In this document: one piece after another, positions 41,096-50,077 of the stretch | Position numbering within the stretch: the stretch's first letter is position 1 | Layout: the number at the start of each line of letters is the position of its first letter | Origin: Opitutaceae bacterium | GTDB lineage: Bacteria > Verrucomicrobiota > Verrucomicrobiia > Opitutales > Opitutaceae | NCBI GenBank assembly: GCA_016711225.1 | Contig: JADJTK010000010.1 | Coordinates: 62,001 to 126,000 of the forward strand | DNA: 64,000 bases | Direction of reading: 5' to 3' | Notes under the pieces: generated by a model | What the model was told of the DNA's origin: nothing | Databases searched by the model: none | The model's input: the letters and a program-made list of their open reading frames with translations, nothing else | Position numbers and translations under genes: made by a program

Positions 41096-42929
41096 CTATT
41101 CCCAGCCGATTTCTCGGCCGTGGTTCTGCTCCTCGAGCCAGGCTTGGAGCGGGGCGAAATACTCGAGCATGGCGCGCGTGGAGAGCTCCTCGCCGGTGGC
41201 GTCGCGCAGCACCTGGCGCCAATCCTCCGTGGCGCCTTTCTCCATGATCGTGCGCAGGAAGTCGCCGACTTCGGTGTGGCCGGCGTAGTTGCAGGACTGC
41301 GGCGGCTGGTGGAGAAACTTCTTGGCGATGAAGTCGTGGAGCTGGAAGCGGATCACCGTGGCGATCGCGTAGTTGGCGTAGTAGCAGGGCACGGAGTTGA
41401 TGTGCGTCTTGGTGGCGGCATCGCACCACTGCTCGCCGCGCGGCTCCGGCGGCTCGATGCCCTGGAAGTCGCGCACGTATTGCCACCAACGCGCGTTCCA
41501 CTGGTCGGGCGGCAGGTCGCGGGCGTAGAGGTCGGCCTCCCAGTGGGTCATCGTGCCGGAGGCGAAGAACATGAAGGGGAGGGACGGGTTGAGGGCGTCG
41601 TCGAGCAGGAAGGCGACGGGGTCGGGGGCGGTGCCGGCGGGCAGGATGCCGATCGATTGCAGGTAGGGGGCCTGGCGGGCGGCGAAGGCGCCCAGCTCGG
41701 CGATGCCCTCGTGGAGTCCGGAGACCGGGCTGTCGCGCAGCAGCGGGGGCACCTCGGGGCGCCGGTAGGCGAGAAAGTAGAAGGCGTGCCCGAACTCGTG
41801 GTGGGCGGTGCCGTACCAGTCGGTGTTGGCCTCAATGTTGAGCAGGCCGCGCACGTCGCCGTCGAGATCGACGTCGTAGCAGTAGGCGTGGTCGCTCTTG
41901 TGGCTGGGGGCGTCGACGGCGCGTGGGTACAGATCGGATTTTTGCCAGAAGCTGGCGGGCAGCGGGGCGAAGCCCAGGCCGGTGAAGAACTGTTCGGCGG
42001 TCTTGGCGACCCACTCGCGCGGGTGCCTGCGCGAACTGCGCGTCGAGGTTGGCGGCGGCTACGAGGGCGGGCCACTCCTGGCCCCAACGGTTGGCGAGCC
42101 AGTGGGCGGGGATGCGCTTGGGGACGGGCTGGCCGTAGCGCTTGGCCAGTTCGTATTTCGCCCAGGTGTGGAGCTGCAGGTAGAGGGGGCGCAGCACTCG
42201 CAGAAACTCGTCGTTGAGGCGGAGCATCTCGTCGGTGCCCAGCCCGTAGTTGGCGAACTGGAGGGCGAAGTAGTCGGGGTAACCGAGTTCCTGGGCCACG
42301 CCGTTGCGCAGCTTCTGGAGCTGGAGCAGACCTGGCTTGAGCGCGGGGCCGGACTGCTTCGAGGCTTCCCAGAGCGCGCGGCGCTCAGCGAGGTCGGTGC
42401 TGGTGAGCAGCCGCTGCTCGAGCTCGTTGGTGGTGAGCGGCTGGTTGCCGAGGTGGAAGGTGAAGCTGTTGAGGGTGGAATCCTGCGCGGTCTCGGCGGC
42501 GATGCGGGCGCGGGCGAGGGCGGGGTTGGTCATCGGGCCTTCGGCGGCATTGAGCAGCACGCGTTGAAGTTGGAGCACCGTGACGGGGGTGAGCTCGGTC
42601 CGGTGCGCGAGCAGGGCGCGAGCCTCTGCGATCACGGTGGCGTGGCCGGTGAAGGCGGCGAACGCGCGGCTAGTGGCCTCGGCGGCGGCATCGTGGGCCG
42701 GGGTGACGTCGACAGCGGCGTCCCAGCCGGCCGACTCGCGCACGGCAATCAACGACTGGTAGCCAGCGTTGAAAAGGGAGAGGAAATGGTCGGCCCGCTC
42801 CTGGAGGGGGGGAGGCGCGGTCAGCGCCGAGGCCGCCGGCGTGGGTGAGGCGGCATTCGGCGAAGGCGCGGCGGGGCTGGCCAGGGTGGCCGAAAGACTG
42901 AGCGCGAGGAGCAGGAGGGGAGGGCGCAT
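41096..42929 (-). pseudogene. Secreted M2-family (ACE-like) metallopeptidase, frameshifted
   Basis: The N-terminal part (start 42929, signal peptide LLLLALSLSATLASPA) extends to about 42026. The remainder, to 41096, is in another frame. Dropping one base at about 42026 gives FAQ-HPREWVAKTAEQFFTG and a continuous protein of about 610 residues. The catalytic motif is HHEFGHAFYF (HExxH, at about 41790), followed by LHEGIAELG, which carries the third zinc ligand glutamate. The family removes C-terminal dipeptides from peptides. A membrane anchor is not seen; the protein is probably periplasmic. The break may be a read error. Confidence 0.75.
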
Positions 42930-43194
42930 CGCGGGAAGCTAGGCGGGCCGACGCCGGTGCCAATCCCGGAAGGGGGAGAGAACTCTCGATTTCGGATTGC
43001 CGATTTTCGATTGGGCCGAGGGCGCGGCGGGGGCGAAGTGCCAAGGAACAAGGGACAAGTGAAAAGGGGCGGCGGGTATTCGCATGCGCGGAGGCCCGTG
43101 CTCGTTCGTTGACTACGGGCGGACGGCGCCGCGCAGGCGCGCGTGCGCTCACGCCACCTACGGACGGAGTTCGCGGAGCGATGCCGAAACCCGG

Positions 43195-44025
43195 TCAGTG
43201 GTGTGCCGGGGTCGAGACGGGGGCGGGGTGGGCGGCCGGCGCAGCGTGCGCTTCCGGTCGGGGCGCCGCACCATGGGAGGCTGAGGGCGGGGCAGTGTGT
43301 CCAGAACTCGGGGCCGCATGGCCGACCGGCGCCGGTGAGCCCTCGAGAAACTCAACCGCGCCGCTCTCGATGTCGTAGAGGGCCCCGACCACCCGCGCTT
43401 GGCCGTGGGCAATGGCCCCGGCCAGATCGGGACTGAGCTGCTGAAGGTCGGCGATCGCCTGGTCCACGTTCGCCAGGATGGCTGCGGCCACCAGGGGGCC
43501 GCCGCTGACACCCGGATTCTGTTCTTGCGCCCGGGCGACGGCCGGAACGATGGGCTTGACGAGCTGAGCCAGGTTGGGGCCGACATGGGCCCCTTCCACC
43601 ACGGCGGTCACCGCGCCGCACTTGGTGTGCCCGAGCACTACGATGAGTCGGGAACCGAGATGGCCGACTCCGTATTCGATGGTGGCGACCTCGTCGGTCT
43701 GGGCGACGTTGCCGGCCACCCGGATCACGAAGAGCGAGCCGATACCCTGATCGAAGAGCAGCTCGGGCGGCACGCGGGAGTCGGCGCAGGTGAGAATGAT
43801 GGCGAAGGGCTTCTGGCCGTTGTTTGCGGTTTCACGGCGGCGCTTGGCATCCTGCTGGAAATGGATGGCCGTGCCGGACACAAAACGACGGTTGCCATCT
43901 TTGAGGAGAATCAGGGCATCGTCGGGCGGGATCCCGTTGGTGGCGTGGGGCGAAGCGGCGACCGGCAAGCTCGAGAGGGCTCCGAGCAGGCCGGCGAGCA
44001 GGAAGCGGCGAAGGGGCGATGGCAT
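43195..44025 (-). CDS. Periplasmic beta-carbonic anhydrase
   Basis: The 276-residue protein has a signal peptide ending at VAASP (about 25). The beta-class core has zinc ligands and active-site dyad in ILTCADSRVPPE (Cys and Asp-Arg, about 78-89) and VLGHTKCGAV (His and Cys, about 133-142). It interconverts CO2 and bicarbonate. The export signal places it in the periplasm, unusual but known in bacteria. The final 45 residues are a His/Ala/Pro-rich tail with many histidines, possibly metal-binding or low-complexity. It is alone on this strand between the M2 peptidase and the SGNH gene. Confidence 0.88.
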   Translation of the reverse strand: MPSPLRRFLLAGLLGALSSLPVAASPHATNGIPPDDALILLKDGNRRFVSGTAIHFQQDAKRRRETANNGQKPFAIILTCADSRVPPELLFDQGIGSLFVIRVAGNVAQTDEVATIEYGVGHLGSRLIVVLGHTKCGAVTAVVEGAHVGPNLAQLVKPIVPAVARAQEQNPGVSGGPLVAAAILANVDQAIADLQQLSPDLAGAIAHGQARVVGALYDIESGAVEFLEGSPAPVGHAAPSSGHTAPPSASHGAAPRPEAHAAPAAHPAPVSTPAHH

Positions 44026-44136
44026 GATTCCCTCTTCGGCTCAGCCGGGCGTTTCTTGACCGGTGGCGAGGCCGGAGGTCGCCACAAATCCGGGAACGAT
44101 CAGGTGCCCGTCACCGTGAATGCGGCGGCGCTGGCA

Positions 44137-44205
44137 GGTGGGGCGGGCTTTCCTCCCCCATACGAGGTGCGGGGCGGGCCTGGCGGGCATGAAGCCCGCC
44201 CCACC
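44137..44205. repeat. Paired inverted repeat (REPIN-like), family B
   Basis: GGTGGGGCGGGCTT (44137-44150) and its exact complement (44192-44205) are separated by 41 bases. The layout matches the other two paired elements at 8791 and 54505, with different sequence. Confidence 0.7.
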
Positions 44206-44289
44206 ACCGGAGAAGTGCGGCCACGGCCCGCGCGGCCCCCAGCGCCAAAGGGCTCGGCAATTGGAGCGGCCGCGCGCGGACCGAGGACG

Positions 44290-45651
44290 CTATTTCAGCG
44301 GCTTGATCCGGATGCGGCGGTATTCCATCTGGCCACGGTCGCCTTCGAGGCCGATCGGACCGAAGGCGGCCAACGGCAGCGCCTCCTCGATGACTTCGCC
44401 GTTGCAGGAGCAGTGCGCCTTCCCGCCGCGCACGACGACCACGAGCTCGTTCCAGTCCTGCGCCTTGTAGCGGGTGAGCTTGTGGTAAGGGCCGGCCAGG
44501 AGGTAGTCGCGGCACTGGAGTTGCGGGCCGCAGATGAAGACGCCGCTGTCGGCGTTGGGCGTGGCGCGGAACTCGAGGCGGAGCTCGAAGTCGCCGGAGA
44601 AGTCGCGCAACGTCGCCAGCGTCTGGATTTTGCGGCCCTCGGGCGGGGTGGTGACAACGAGCCGGCCGTTCTTGGCGACGTAGCGGCCTTCGGGGGTGAC
44701 GGTGTTGCCGGCAAACTCCTGTGGCGCGGTGACGATGGGCCAGGCGGCGGCGTTGGGATCCTTGGACTGCCAGTCGCGGGCGAAGTCGATGTCGCGCTGC
44801 GAGGTCGGGCGGTAACCCCAGCCGGTGAGGTCGCTGCCGTTGAAGAGGCTTTCGAAGCCGGGCTCGGGGGTGAAGGAGTCCGCGGCGGTCTCGAGGAAGC
44901 CGAGGGTGGCGAGTACGGGGCGCAGCGCGGCGGCCCACTTGGCGTAACCGGCGGCGTTGGGATGGAGGAGGTCGGGGAACTCGGCGGGGAGCGCGTCGCC
45001 CTGGGCGTCGGCGAAGAGCGGCCACGTCTCCAGCAAGGTGATCTGCGGGTCGCCCTTCACCGCGGCGGCATAGAGTTCATTGAGGCGGCGGATCTGCTCG
45101 GCTGGGCGCTTCTTGGAGGCGGCGCTGGGGAAGACCTGGCAGAGGATGATGGGCAGGCGGGCGTCGGCACGTTTCACCTCGGCGAGGATGAGCTTGAGGT
45201 TGCCGACGATGGTCTCGGGCGTGGCGCCTTCCTCGAGGTCGTTGGTGCCGATGAGCAGCGCCAGACCCTTGGGGTGGAGGGCGAGCACGTCTTCCTGGAG
45301 GCGGAGCAGCACGCCGCGGGTGGTGTCGCCGGAAATACCGCGGTTGGCGAGGGTCATGCCGGGGAAGTTGCCGCCGAGGTCGTCGCCCCACATCTGGGTG
45401 ATGGAGTCACCGAGGAAGACAAAAGCGCGCTGCTCCTCGGCCACGCGGCGGGCCCAGGCGCTGCGGCGCTGTGTCCAGAGGTTCTGGAACCAGTCGTAGC
45501 GGCGGATGGGGCCGGCGCCGGGCAGGCCGTCATCGGTGGCCGGAATCTGGAAACGTGGTTCCACCGCCGGGGTGGCGGTGGGCTGGGCGGGGGCGGCGAA
45601 GGGGAGGAGGGCGCCGAGCAGGAGCAGGGCGAGGGGGCGGGCGGTTTTCAT
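44290..45651 (-). CDS. Secreted SGNH/GDSL hydrolase fused to DUF1080 domain
   Basis: The protein of about 453 residues has a signal peptide (PLALLLLGALLPFAAPAQ). A GDSL-type esterase domain has block I FVFLGDSITQMWG (Ser at about 85), block III IGTNDLEEG and block V DLLHPNAAGYAKW (Asp and His). A DUF1080 (3-keto-disaccharide hydrolase-like, concanavalin fold) domain covers about 265-450, including ESLFNGSDLTGWGY. The combination suggests cleavage of esters on, or binding to, extracellular polysaccharides. The ATG at 45651 begins the signal peptide; an upstream ATG at 45669 is less likely. Confidence 0.8.
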   Translation of the reverse strand: MKTARPLALLLLGALLPFAAPAQPTATPAVEPRFQIPATDDGLPGAGPIRRYDWFQNLWTQRRSAWARRVAEEQRAFVFLGDSITQMWGDDLGGNFPGMTLANRGISGDTTRGVLLRLQEDVLALHPKGLALLIGTNDLEEGATPETIVGNLKLILAEVKRADARLPIILCQVFPSAASKKRPAEQIRRLNELYAAAVKGDPQITLLETWPLFADAQGDALPAEFPDLLHPNAAGYAKWAAALRPVLATLGFLETAADSFTPEPGFESLFNGSDLTGWGYRPTSQRDIDFARDWQSKDPNAAAWPIVTAPQEFAGNTVTPEGRYVAKNGRLVVTTPPEGRKIQTLATLRDFSGDFELRLEFRATPNADSGVFICGPQLQCRDYLLAGPYHKLTRYKAQDWNELVVVVRGGKAHCSCNGEVIEEALPLAAFGPIGLEGDRGQMEYRRIRIKPLK

Positions 45652-45764
45652 AGGGGTGGTTTGGATCATGGGAGCGGGCGCCGGTGTGGCAACAGCGCAG
45701 GGGGCTGAGTGCTAGGGGTCGTCCTCCAGGGGCAGTTTTGCGGTACTACGGATGACAAGCACGC

Positions 45765-45789
45765 TTGACATGTGTAAAGGAAGCTTTAC
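45765..45789 (+). promoter_or_regulatory. Putative promoter and operator of the XRE regulator
   Basis: A TTGACA -35-like box (45765-45770) is followed by the inverted repeat GTAAAG-GAAG-CTTTAC (45774-45789). Small XRE regulators commonly repress their own gene through such a site. No clear -10 box is visible. Confidence 0.4.
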
Positions 45790-45846
45790 CTCGTTTCTCG
45801 TGCGAAATGGTAACCCAGTGCGACCGGCGGAGGAGGGCGGGCAGGC

Positions 45847-46047
45847 GTGAAGAATCGCGTCCGCGAGCTCCGCACGGCGAAGGGGTGGTCGCAGGGGGAA
45901 CTGGCCGAGCGGCTGGGCGTCTCGCGGCAGACGGTGAACGCGATCGAGACCGAGCGTTATGATCCGAGCCTGCCGCTGGCCTTCGTGATCGCCGCCCTTT
46001 TTGGCCAACGCATCGAGGATCTTTTTGAACCGGGGGAAACAAAATGA
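45847..46047 (+). CDS. Small XRE-family HTH regulator
   Basis: The 66-residue protein is a single Cro/CI helix-turn-helix: RVRELRTAKGWSQGELAERL followed by GVSRQTVNAIETERYDP. The length and C-terminal EDLFEPGE match the YozG/DUF-type regulators that are usually paired with a small membrane protein. Its stop codon overlaps the start of the membrane protein gene (ATGA), so they form a coupled pair. The GTAAAG inverted repeat upstream is the probable self-operator. Confidence 0.85.
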   Translation: MKNRVRELRTAKGWSQGELAERLGVSRQTVNAIETERYDPSLPLAFVIAALFGQRIEDLFEPGETK

Positions 46048-46505
46048 AACCAACGACCGCGGAACCGTGTTACTCCTATCTGGTTACAGTTAGTAGTTGG
46101 TTGTTGGTGCTCCTGAGTCTGCCCTCTCAGCTCTCACCGGAGCGCACGGGTGGCGCGGGGTTTATCGCGCTTGGCCTCGCCACCTCTTTTTTGCACTCCT
46201 ACCAGCGTGGCGATGAACGCGGGCGCTCGCTGCAATTGAAAGCGTTGGCCGCGGGATTCTATTCAAGCGTGATGGGGTTTTTGTTCGGGTCGATGATGGT
46301 TCGGACCCTGGACACGGAGACGGTCATGCGTGATCTGCGGCATGAGCCACCGTTGCCATCGTCGTTGGGGATCTGGGATATCACGATCATGACCCTCGTG
46401 GTCGCCCAGCTTCTGTTCTGGTTCTGGCGTTATCGCGACGCGCGGGAGACGGCGCCGGTGACGGGTTGGCGGCGCGTGGTGCAGATGTGCCTTACTGGAC
46501 GCTGA
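46044..46505 (+). CDS. Membrane protein coupled to XRE regulator
   Basis: The 153-residue protein has three or four predicted membrane helices (SYLVTVSSWLLVLLSLPSQ, GAGFIALGLATSFLHSY, LAAGFYSSVMGFLFGSMMV and DITIMTLVVAQLLFWFW). It starts within the stop codon of the regulator, so the two are translated together. XRE plus small integral membrane protein pairs are widespread (DUF2178-like and others). The role is unknown; regulation through membrane signals is a guess. Confidence 0.75.
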   Translation: MKPTTAEPCYSYLVTVSSWLLVLLSLPSQLSPERTGGAGFIALGLATSFLHSYQRGDERGRSLQLKALAAGFYSSVMGFLFGSMMVRTLDTETVMRDLRHEPPLPSSLGIWDITIMTLVVAQLLFWFWRYRDARETAPVTGWRRVVQMCLTGR

Positions 46506-46559
46506 GGGCGGCGGGAATTTCGGTTTGCAGCCGGCGCCGCACGGCAAACGCTCGCCGCG

Positions 46560-47585
46560 ATGTCCCTCCTTCTCCGCACGTCCTTGGCGCTGGCTTTGGT
46601 GCTCGCGCTACCGTTCTCCAGCTTGGCCGCCACCAAGAAGAAAGTCCCCGCCACGGCCGCCGGGGCTGCCGCTGCCAAACCCGCTGACCACGACTACACC
46701 GGGGCTATCGTCATCGACGCGGCCGACGGCAAGGTGCTCTTCGAGGACAACGCCGATGTCAGTGCGCTGCCGGCCAGCGTGACCAAGCTCATGAACCTGC
46801 TGCTCTGCGTCGAGGCCATCGATGCGGGCAAGGTTCGCCTCTCCGACAGGATCACCGTCACCGCCGAGGAGGCGGGGATGGGCGGCTCGCAGGTGTATTT
46901 GAAGCAGGGGGAGGTCTTCACGGTGGAAGAGCTGCTCTACGCCATGATGGTCCAGTCCGCCAACGACGCCGCGCTTGGCCTGGCCAAGCACGTGGGGGGA
47001 GAGCGGGAGAGTTTCGTGGCGCAGATGAACCAGCGGGCCGCCCAGCTCGGCATGAGCCACACCAAGTTTGTCACCCCCCATGGCCTCGCCTCCCCCAAGC
47101 AGGAGGCCGACACTTCGACACCGCGCGACATCGCCACGCTCTCGCGTGAAATGATTCGCCATCCGCTTGTGCTCAAGCTCACCTCCACCAAGAAGCGCGT
47201 CTTCCGCCGGGAACCGCTGATGGAGATGCAGAACCACAACAAACTGCTCTGGCAGATCCCGGGCTGCGATGGCTTGAAGACCGGTTACCTCGCCCGCGGC
47301 GGCTTTGCGCTCGCCGCCACGGTGTATCGCGACGGCAAGCGCGTGATCGCCGTCGTCATGGGCAGCCGTGGCACCCACGGCCGGCAGCGCGACGCCATTG
47401 CCCGGCGACTCATGGCTGAGGCGTTTCCGAAGGCTTCGCCGTTGCCGGCCCATCTCATCCCGCAGGAACCGGAACCGGAGGCTGCGGTGCCGGCGGGGGC
47501 CGAACCGGCGACCCCGGCCGCCGAAGGGGAAGAGGGCGCCGACGAGGCCGCCCCGATGATTCGCTTCAACCCGCCCGGCAAGTAA
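46560..47585 (+). CDS. D-alanyl-D-alanine carboxypeptidase (S11, PBP5/6-like)
   Basis: The 341-residue protein has a signal peptide (about 1-24) and all three penicillin-binding active-site motifs: SVTK (Ser 73, Lys 76), SAN (133-135) and KTG (in CDGLKTGYLARGG, about 240). It trims the terminal D-alanine from peptidoglycan pentapeptides in the periplasm. The C-terminal anchoring domain of PBP5 is replaced by an Ala/Pro/Glu-rich tail, so it may be soluble or loosely attached. It starts 54 bp after the membrane protein gene. Confidence 0.9.
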   Translation: MSLLLRTSLALALVLALPFSSLAATKKKVPATAAGAAAAKPADHDYTGAIVIDAADGKVLFEDNADVSALPASVTKLMNLLLCVEAIDAGKVRLSDRITVTAEEAGMGGSQVYLKQGEVFTVEELLYAMMVQSANDAALGLAKHVGGERESFVAQMNQRAAQLGMSHTKFVTPHGLASPKQEADTSTPRDIATLSREMIRHPLVLKLTSTKKRVFRREPLMEMQNHNKLLWQIPGCDGLKTGYLARGGFALAATVYRDGKRVIAVVMGSRGTHGRQRDAIARRLMAEAFPKASPLPAHLIPQEPEPEAAVPAGAEPATPAAEGEEGADEAAPMIRFNPPGK

Positions 47586-47657
47586 AGCGCGGGTAAGAGC
47601 GAGTGGCCTGCCTCGAGGGTTCCCGGACCGGCTGTGCACGCCCCGGGTGGGAGCGCT

Positions 47658-48380
47658 TCAGCGGGCCGCGTGGTCCGGGCCCGCGCGGCGTTGGGATCCG
47701 GCGCCGGCCGGCCGGCGGTCGTGCCGGTGGCGGCGCCGCTGCGGTTTGTCGTTCTCCACCTGAAAGGCGTGGTTTTGGGAGAATATCCAGGCGAGGGGGC
47801 GCTGGGGTCGCAACCCGAGCAGGCCGGGTAGCACATACAACACGGCGATGATGGCCACGGACAGGTCGAGCATGCGGAACAGCGTCGCCGCCGCGATCAG
47901 AGTGGCGGGCAACAGCCAGAATACGAGCTGCCAGCGCCGGAGCATGGCGGTGAGGGTGAAGCCCAGTATCCCGCCGAAGAGCCACACCTGCCAGCGTAGC
48001 AGCACCACGGTGATGCCAAGCAGGTAGAATAGGGGCGCCAGCCGCAGGCGGCGCGAACCGGTGAGCATGGTCTGGACCCACACGCCCAGGAGCAGGGCTG
48101 CGGGTACGGCGATGCGCAGGGCCCAGATCACGGCCTGGGTCGGCGGTTTGTCCGTCGGCAGGGCCGGTAGCACGACTTGGTGCAGCAACAGCCACAGGCC
48201 GCCGCCGGCCCGCAGCAGGTCGAACCACGCCCAAGGCGAGCGCAGCAATGCCGGCAGCGTCACCAACGAGCCCCGCGCCGGGTTGCGCAGTTCGCGGCGC
48301 ACCCGGCGACCAAGCAGCGCCGCCAGTGGTAGCCAAAGTAAAACCACAGCGAGCGAAAGATAGAGATAGTCGAAGCGCAT
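47658..48380 (-). CDS. Integral membrane protein of unknown function
   Basis: The protein of about 240 residues has six or so hydrophobic helices, among them YLSLAVVLLWLPLAALLG, VIWALRIAVPAALLLGVWV and QLVFWLLPATLIAAATLF. A basic, disordered C-terminal tail of about 35 residues follows. The ATG at 48380 is chosen because it opens directly on the first helix; the frame continues upstream without coding character. It is convergent with the D,D-carboxypeptidase gene. No family recognised. Confidence 0.6.
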   Translation of the reverse strand: MRFDYLYLSLAVVLLWLPLAALLGRRVRRELRNPARGSLVTLPALLRSPWAWFDLLRAGGGLWLLLHQVVLPALPTDKPPTQAVIWALRIAVPAALLLGVWVQTMLTGSRRLRLAPLFYLLGITVVLLRWQVWLFGGILGFTLTAMLRRWQLVFWLLPATLIAAATLFRMLDLSVAIIAVLYVLPGLLGLRPQRPLAWIFSQNHAFQVENDKPQRRRHRHDRRPAGAGSQRRAGPDHAAR

Positions 48381-48693
48381 GGAGGAGGGCCTAGGCGGGC
48401 CGACGATACCACCAGAGGGGAAGAGGCGGCCGAAGACAAGGCGCCGGCGAGAGAGGTTGCGAATATGCGGTGGGCGGCCGCGCGGGCTCGGCTGGCCCGC
48501 GTGGCAGGGATGCCGACGGCGGCGGCTCTTTGCCCGGCGAGCCCTGCGGTAGACGGGGTGGTTGAGGGCGTCTGACTGCTGGATTTTTTGGTATTTGACC
48601 GCCCGGCGCGCTTCTGCCGCGCTCTTTCCAATATCCGGTCGACGTTCACTGCCCAGGTGGTTTGGTGCTTGGCCGAACAACACTGCAAACCCG
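48381..48693. other. Divergent leader between membrane protein and efflux operon
   Basis: No gene is visible. This stretch must contain the promoters of the flanking divergent genes, but no clear -35/-10 pair stands out. Confidence 0.5.
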
Positions 48694-50064
48694 ATGAAGC
48701 AATCGCCCGCGAGCGTCCTCCTTTCGATTCTCCTGTTGGTGTCCGCGGCAGGGGCCCACGCCGCCGGTGCGGGCGAGGAAAACCTGCAGTTGCCCGAGGA
48801 TGTTTTGCCGCAGCTCAGGCCGTTGCTTGAACAGGCGATGCGGCAGTCGCCGCGGGTGCTGGAGCGCAACCTCGACCTGCAGCAGGCCGAGGCCGATGCC
48901 TATGTCGCGCGCTCGTCGAGCCTGCCCTATGCTGGTGGTGGGGTGACCTACCAGGGACAGCGGGAGCGACAGGTCAATGGCAGCGGGGCGACCGACGCGC
49001 GTACGACCAACGGCGAACGCCTGTATTATAACTTCGCGGTCACGCAGGCCGTGTGGCAATGGGGCGCGCTCGAGGCCGCTCGTCGGATGTCGCGCATCGA
49101 TCGGGATCTGGCCCAGATGAACTACGGCGAGGCCTACCGGGGACTGGCGGCGGAGATTCGGGCGGCCTATCTCGGGCTGGTGCTGCAGAAGATGGGCGTC
49201 CGCAATGCCGAGTTGGACAACCGCTTGGCGACGGAGAATCTCAGCCGCCAACAGGCCCGCTACAGCGCGAACCAGATCACCTATGGCGAGATCATGCTCC
49301 AGCAGCTTCGGCTCGACGAGGCCTCGTTGGCGATGCGCCGGGCGAAGGCGGAGCTGGAGTTCGCGCTGGGTGCGTTCCGCTCCTTGTGCGGCGATGCGTC
49401 GTTTGCCGAGACCGACGTTCCCGACGCGATCGGTGATATCGCGCAAGCACCGCTGGTGAGCCCGGTGGCCGCCAGCAGCGCCGCCGACTTGTCGACGGCG
49501 GTACAGATGGCCGAGAAGGAAGTGGCCAAGGCGAAGCTCGGGGTCGTGGCGCCCCGCTTCGCCCTCTTCCCCAGGGTGGGTTTGGTGGCCGGGGTGGTGC
49601 GCGACGAACTCAGCCGAGACATTATCGAAAATAGGAAGTACCAAGCCGATACGCTCTATGCGGGCGTGCAGGTGAACTGGGCGATCTTCGACGGTTATGC
49701 TTCGAAAGGGCAGTTGCTGGCGGCCCGGATCCGGCTGAGCCGGGCGGAGCGGCGGCTGTCGGTCCTGCGTGAGGCCACGACCCGCGTGCTCGACCGCGAC
49801 CGCGCCGCTGTCGGTTTCACCTGGGACGCCTATCAGGTGGCGCAGATGCGCTTGCGGATGGCGCGGGAAGGCCTGGCCCACCAGAACGAGGAGGCCGGAC
49901 GCGGCCTGGCCTCGCAGGAGCAAGTCGATGCGGCGCAGAGCCACGTTTTCGTCAGCCAATATTCGGCCCAGGCGGCCCTGGCGACCCACCTGAATGCGGC
50001 GGTGCAGTACCTATCTTCGAAGGGGATGGATCCCGTGGTTCGTTCCGCTGTCCCGCAACGCTAA
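48694..50064 (+). CDS. TolC-family outer-membrane efflux protein
   Basis: The 456-residue protein has a signal peptide ending at AHAAG. It shows the duplicated long-helix and strand layout of TolC, with LLEQAMRQSPRVLERNLDLQ (first repeat) and the second repeat from about 270 (LSTAVQMAEKEVAKAKLGVV). It would form the outer-membrane channel of the tripartite exporter encoded by the next three genes. The start MKQSPASV at 48694 opens the signal peptide; the frame is open upstream without coding signs. The adaptor gene follows after 13 bp. Confidence 0.85.
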   Translation: MKQSPASVLLSILLLVSAAGAHAAGAGEENLQLPEDVLPQLRPLLEQAMRQSPRVLERNLDLQQAEADAYVARSSSLPYAGGGVTYQGQRERQVNGSGATDARTTNGERLYYNFAVTQAVWQWGALEAARRMSRIDRDLAQMNYGEAYRGLAAEIRAAYLGLVLQKMGVRNAELDNRLATENLSRQQARYSANQITYGEIMLQQLRLDEASLAMRRAKAELEFALGAFRSLCGDASFAETDVPDAIGDIAQAPLVSPVAASSAADLSTAVQMAEKEVAKAKLGVVAPRFALFPRVGLVAGVVRDELSRDIIENRKYQADTLYAGVQVNWAIFDGYASKGQLLAARIRLSRAERRLSVLREATTRVLDRDRAAVGFTWDAYQVAQMRLRMAREGLAHQNEEAGRGLASQEQVDAAQSHVFVSQYSAQAALATHLNAAVQYLSSKGMDPVVRSAVPQR

Positions 50065-50077
50065 GATCAATCACGTG

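Noticed and set aside
48666..48700. GGCCGAACAACACTGC resembling an attC R'' end
   Set aside because: No GTTRRRY partner or inner inverted halves occur within the next 100 bp, so a chance match is more likely.
49994..50077. Upstream start for the adaptor protein
   Set aside because: The extension overlaps the end of the TolC-family gene in another frame and precedes the membrane anchor with Arg/Trp-rich sequence; the ATG at 50078 gives a normal signal anchor.
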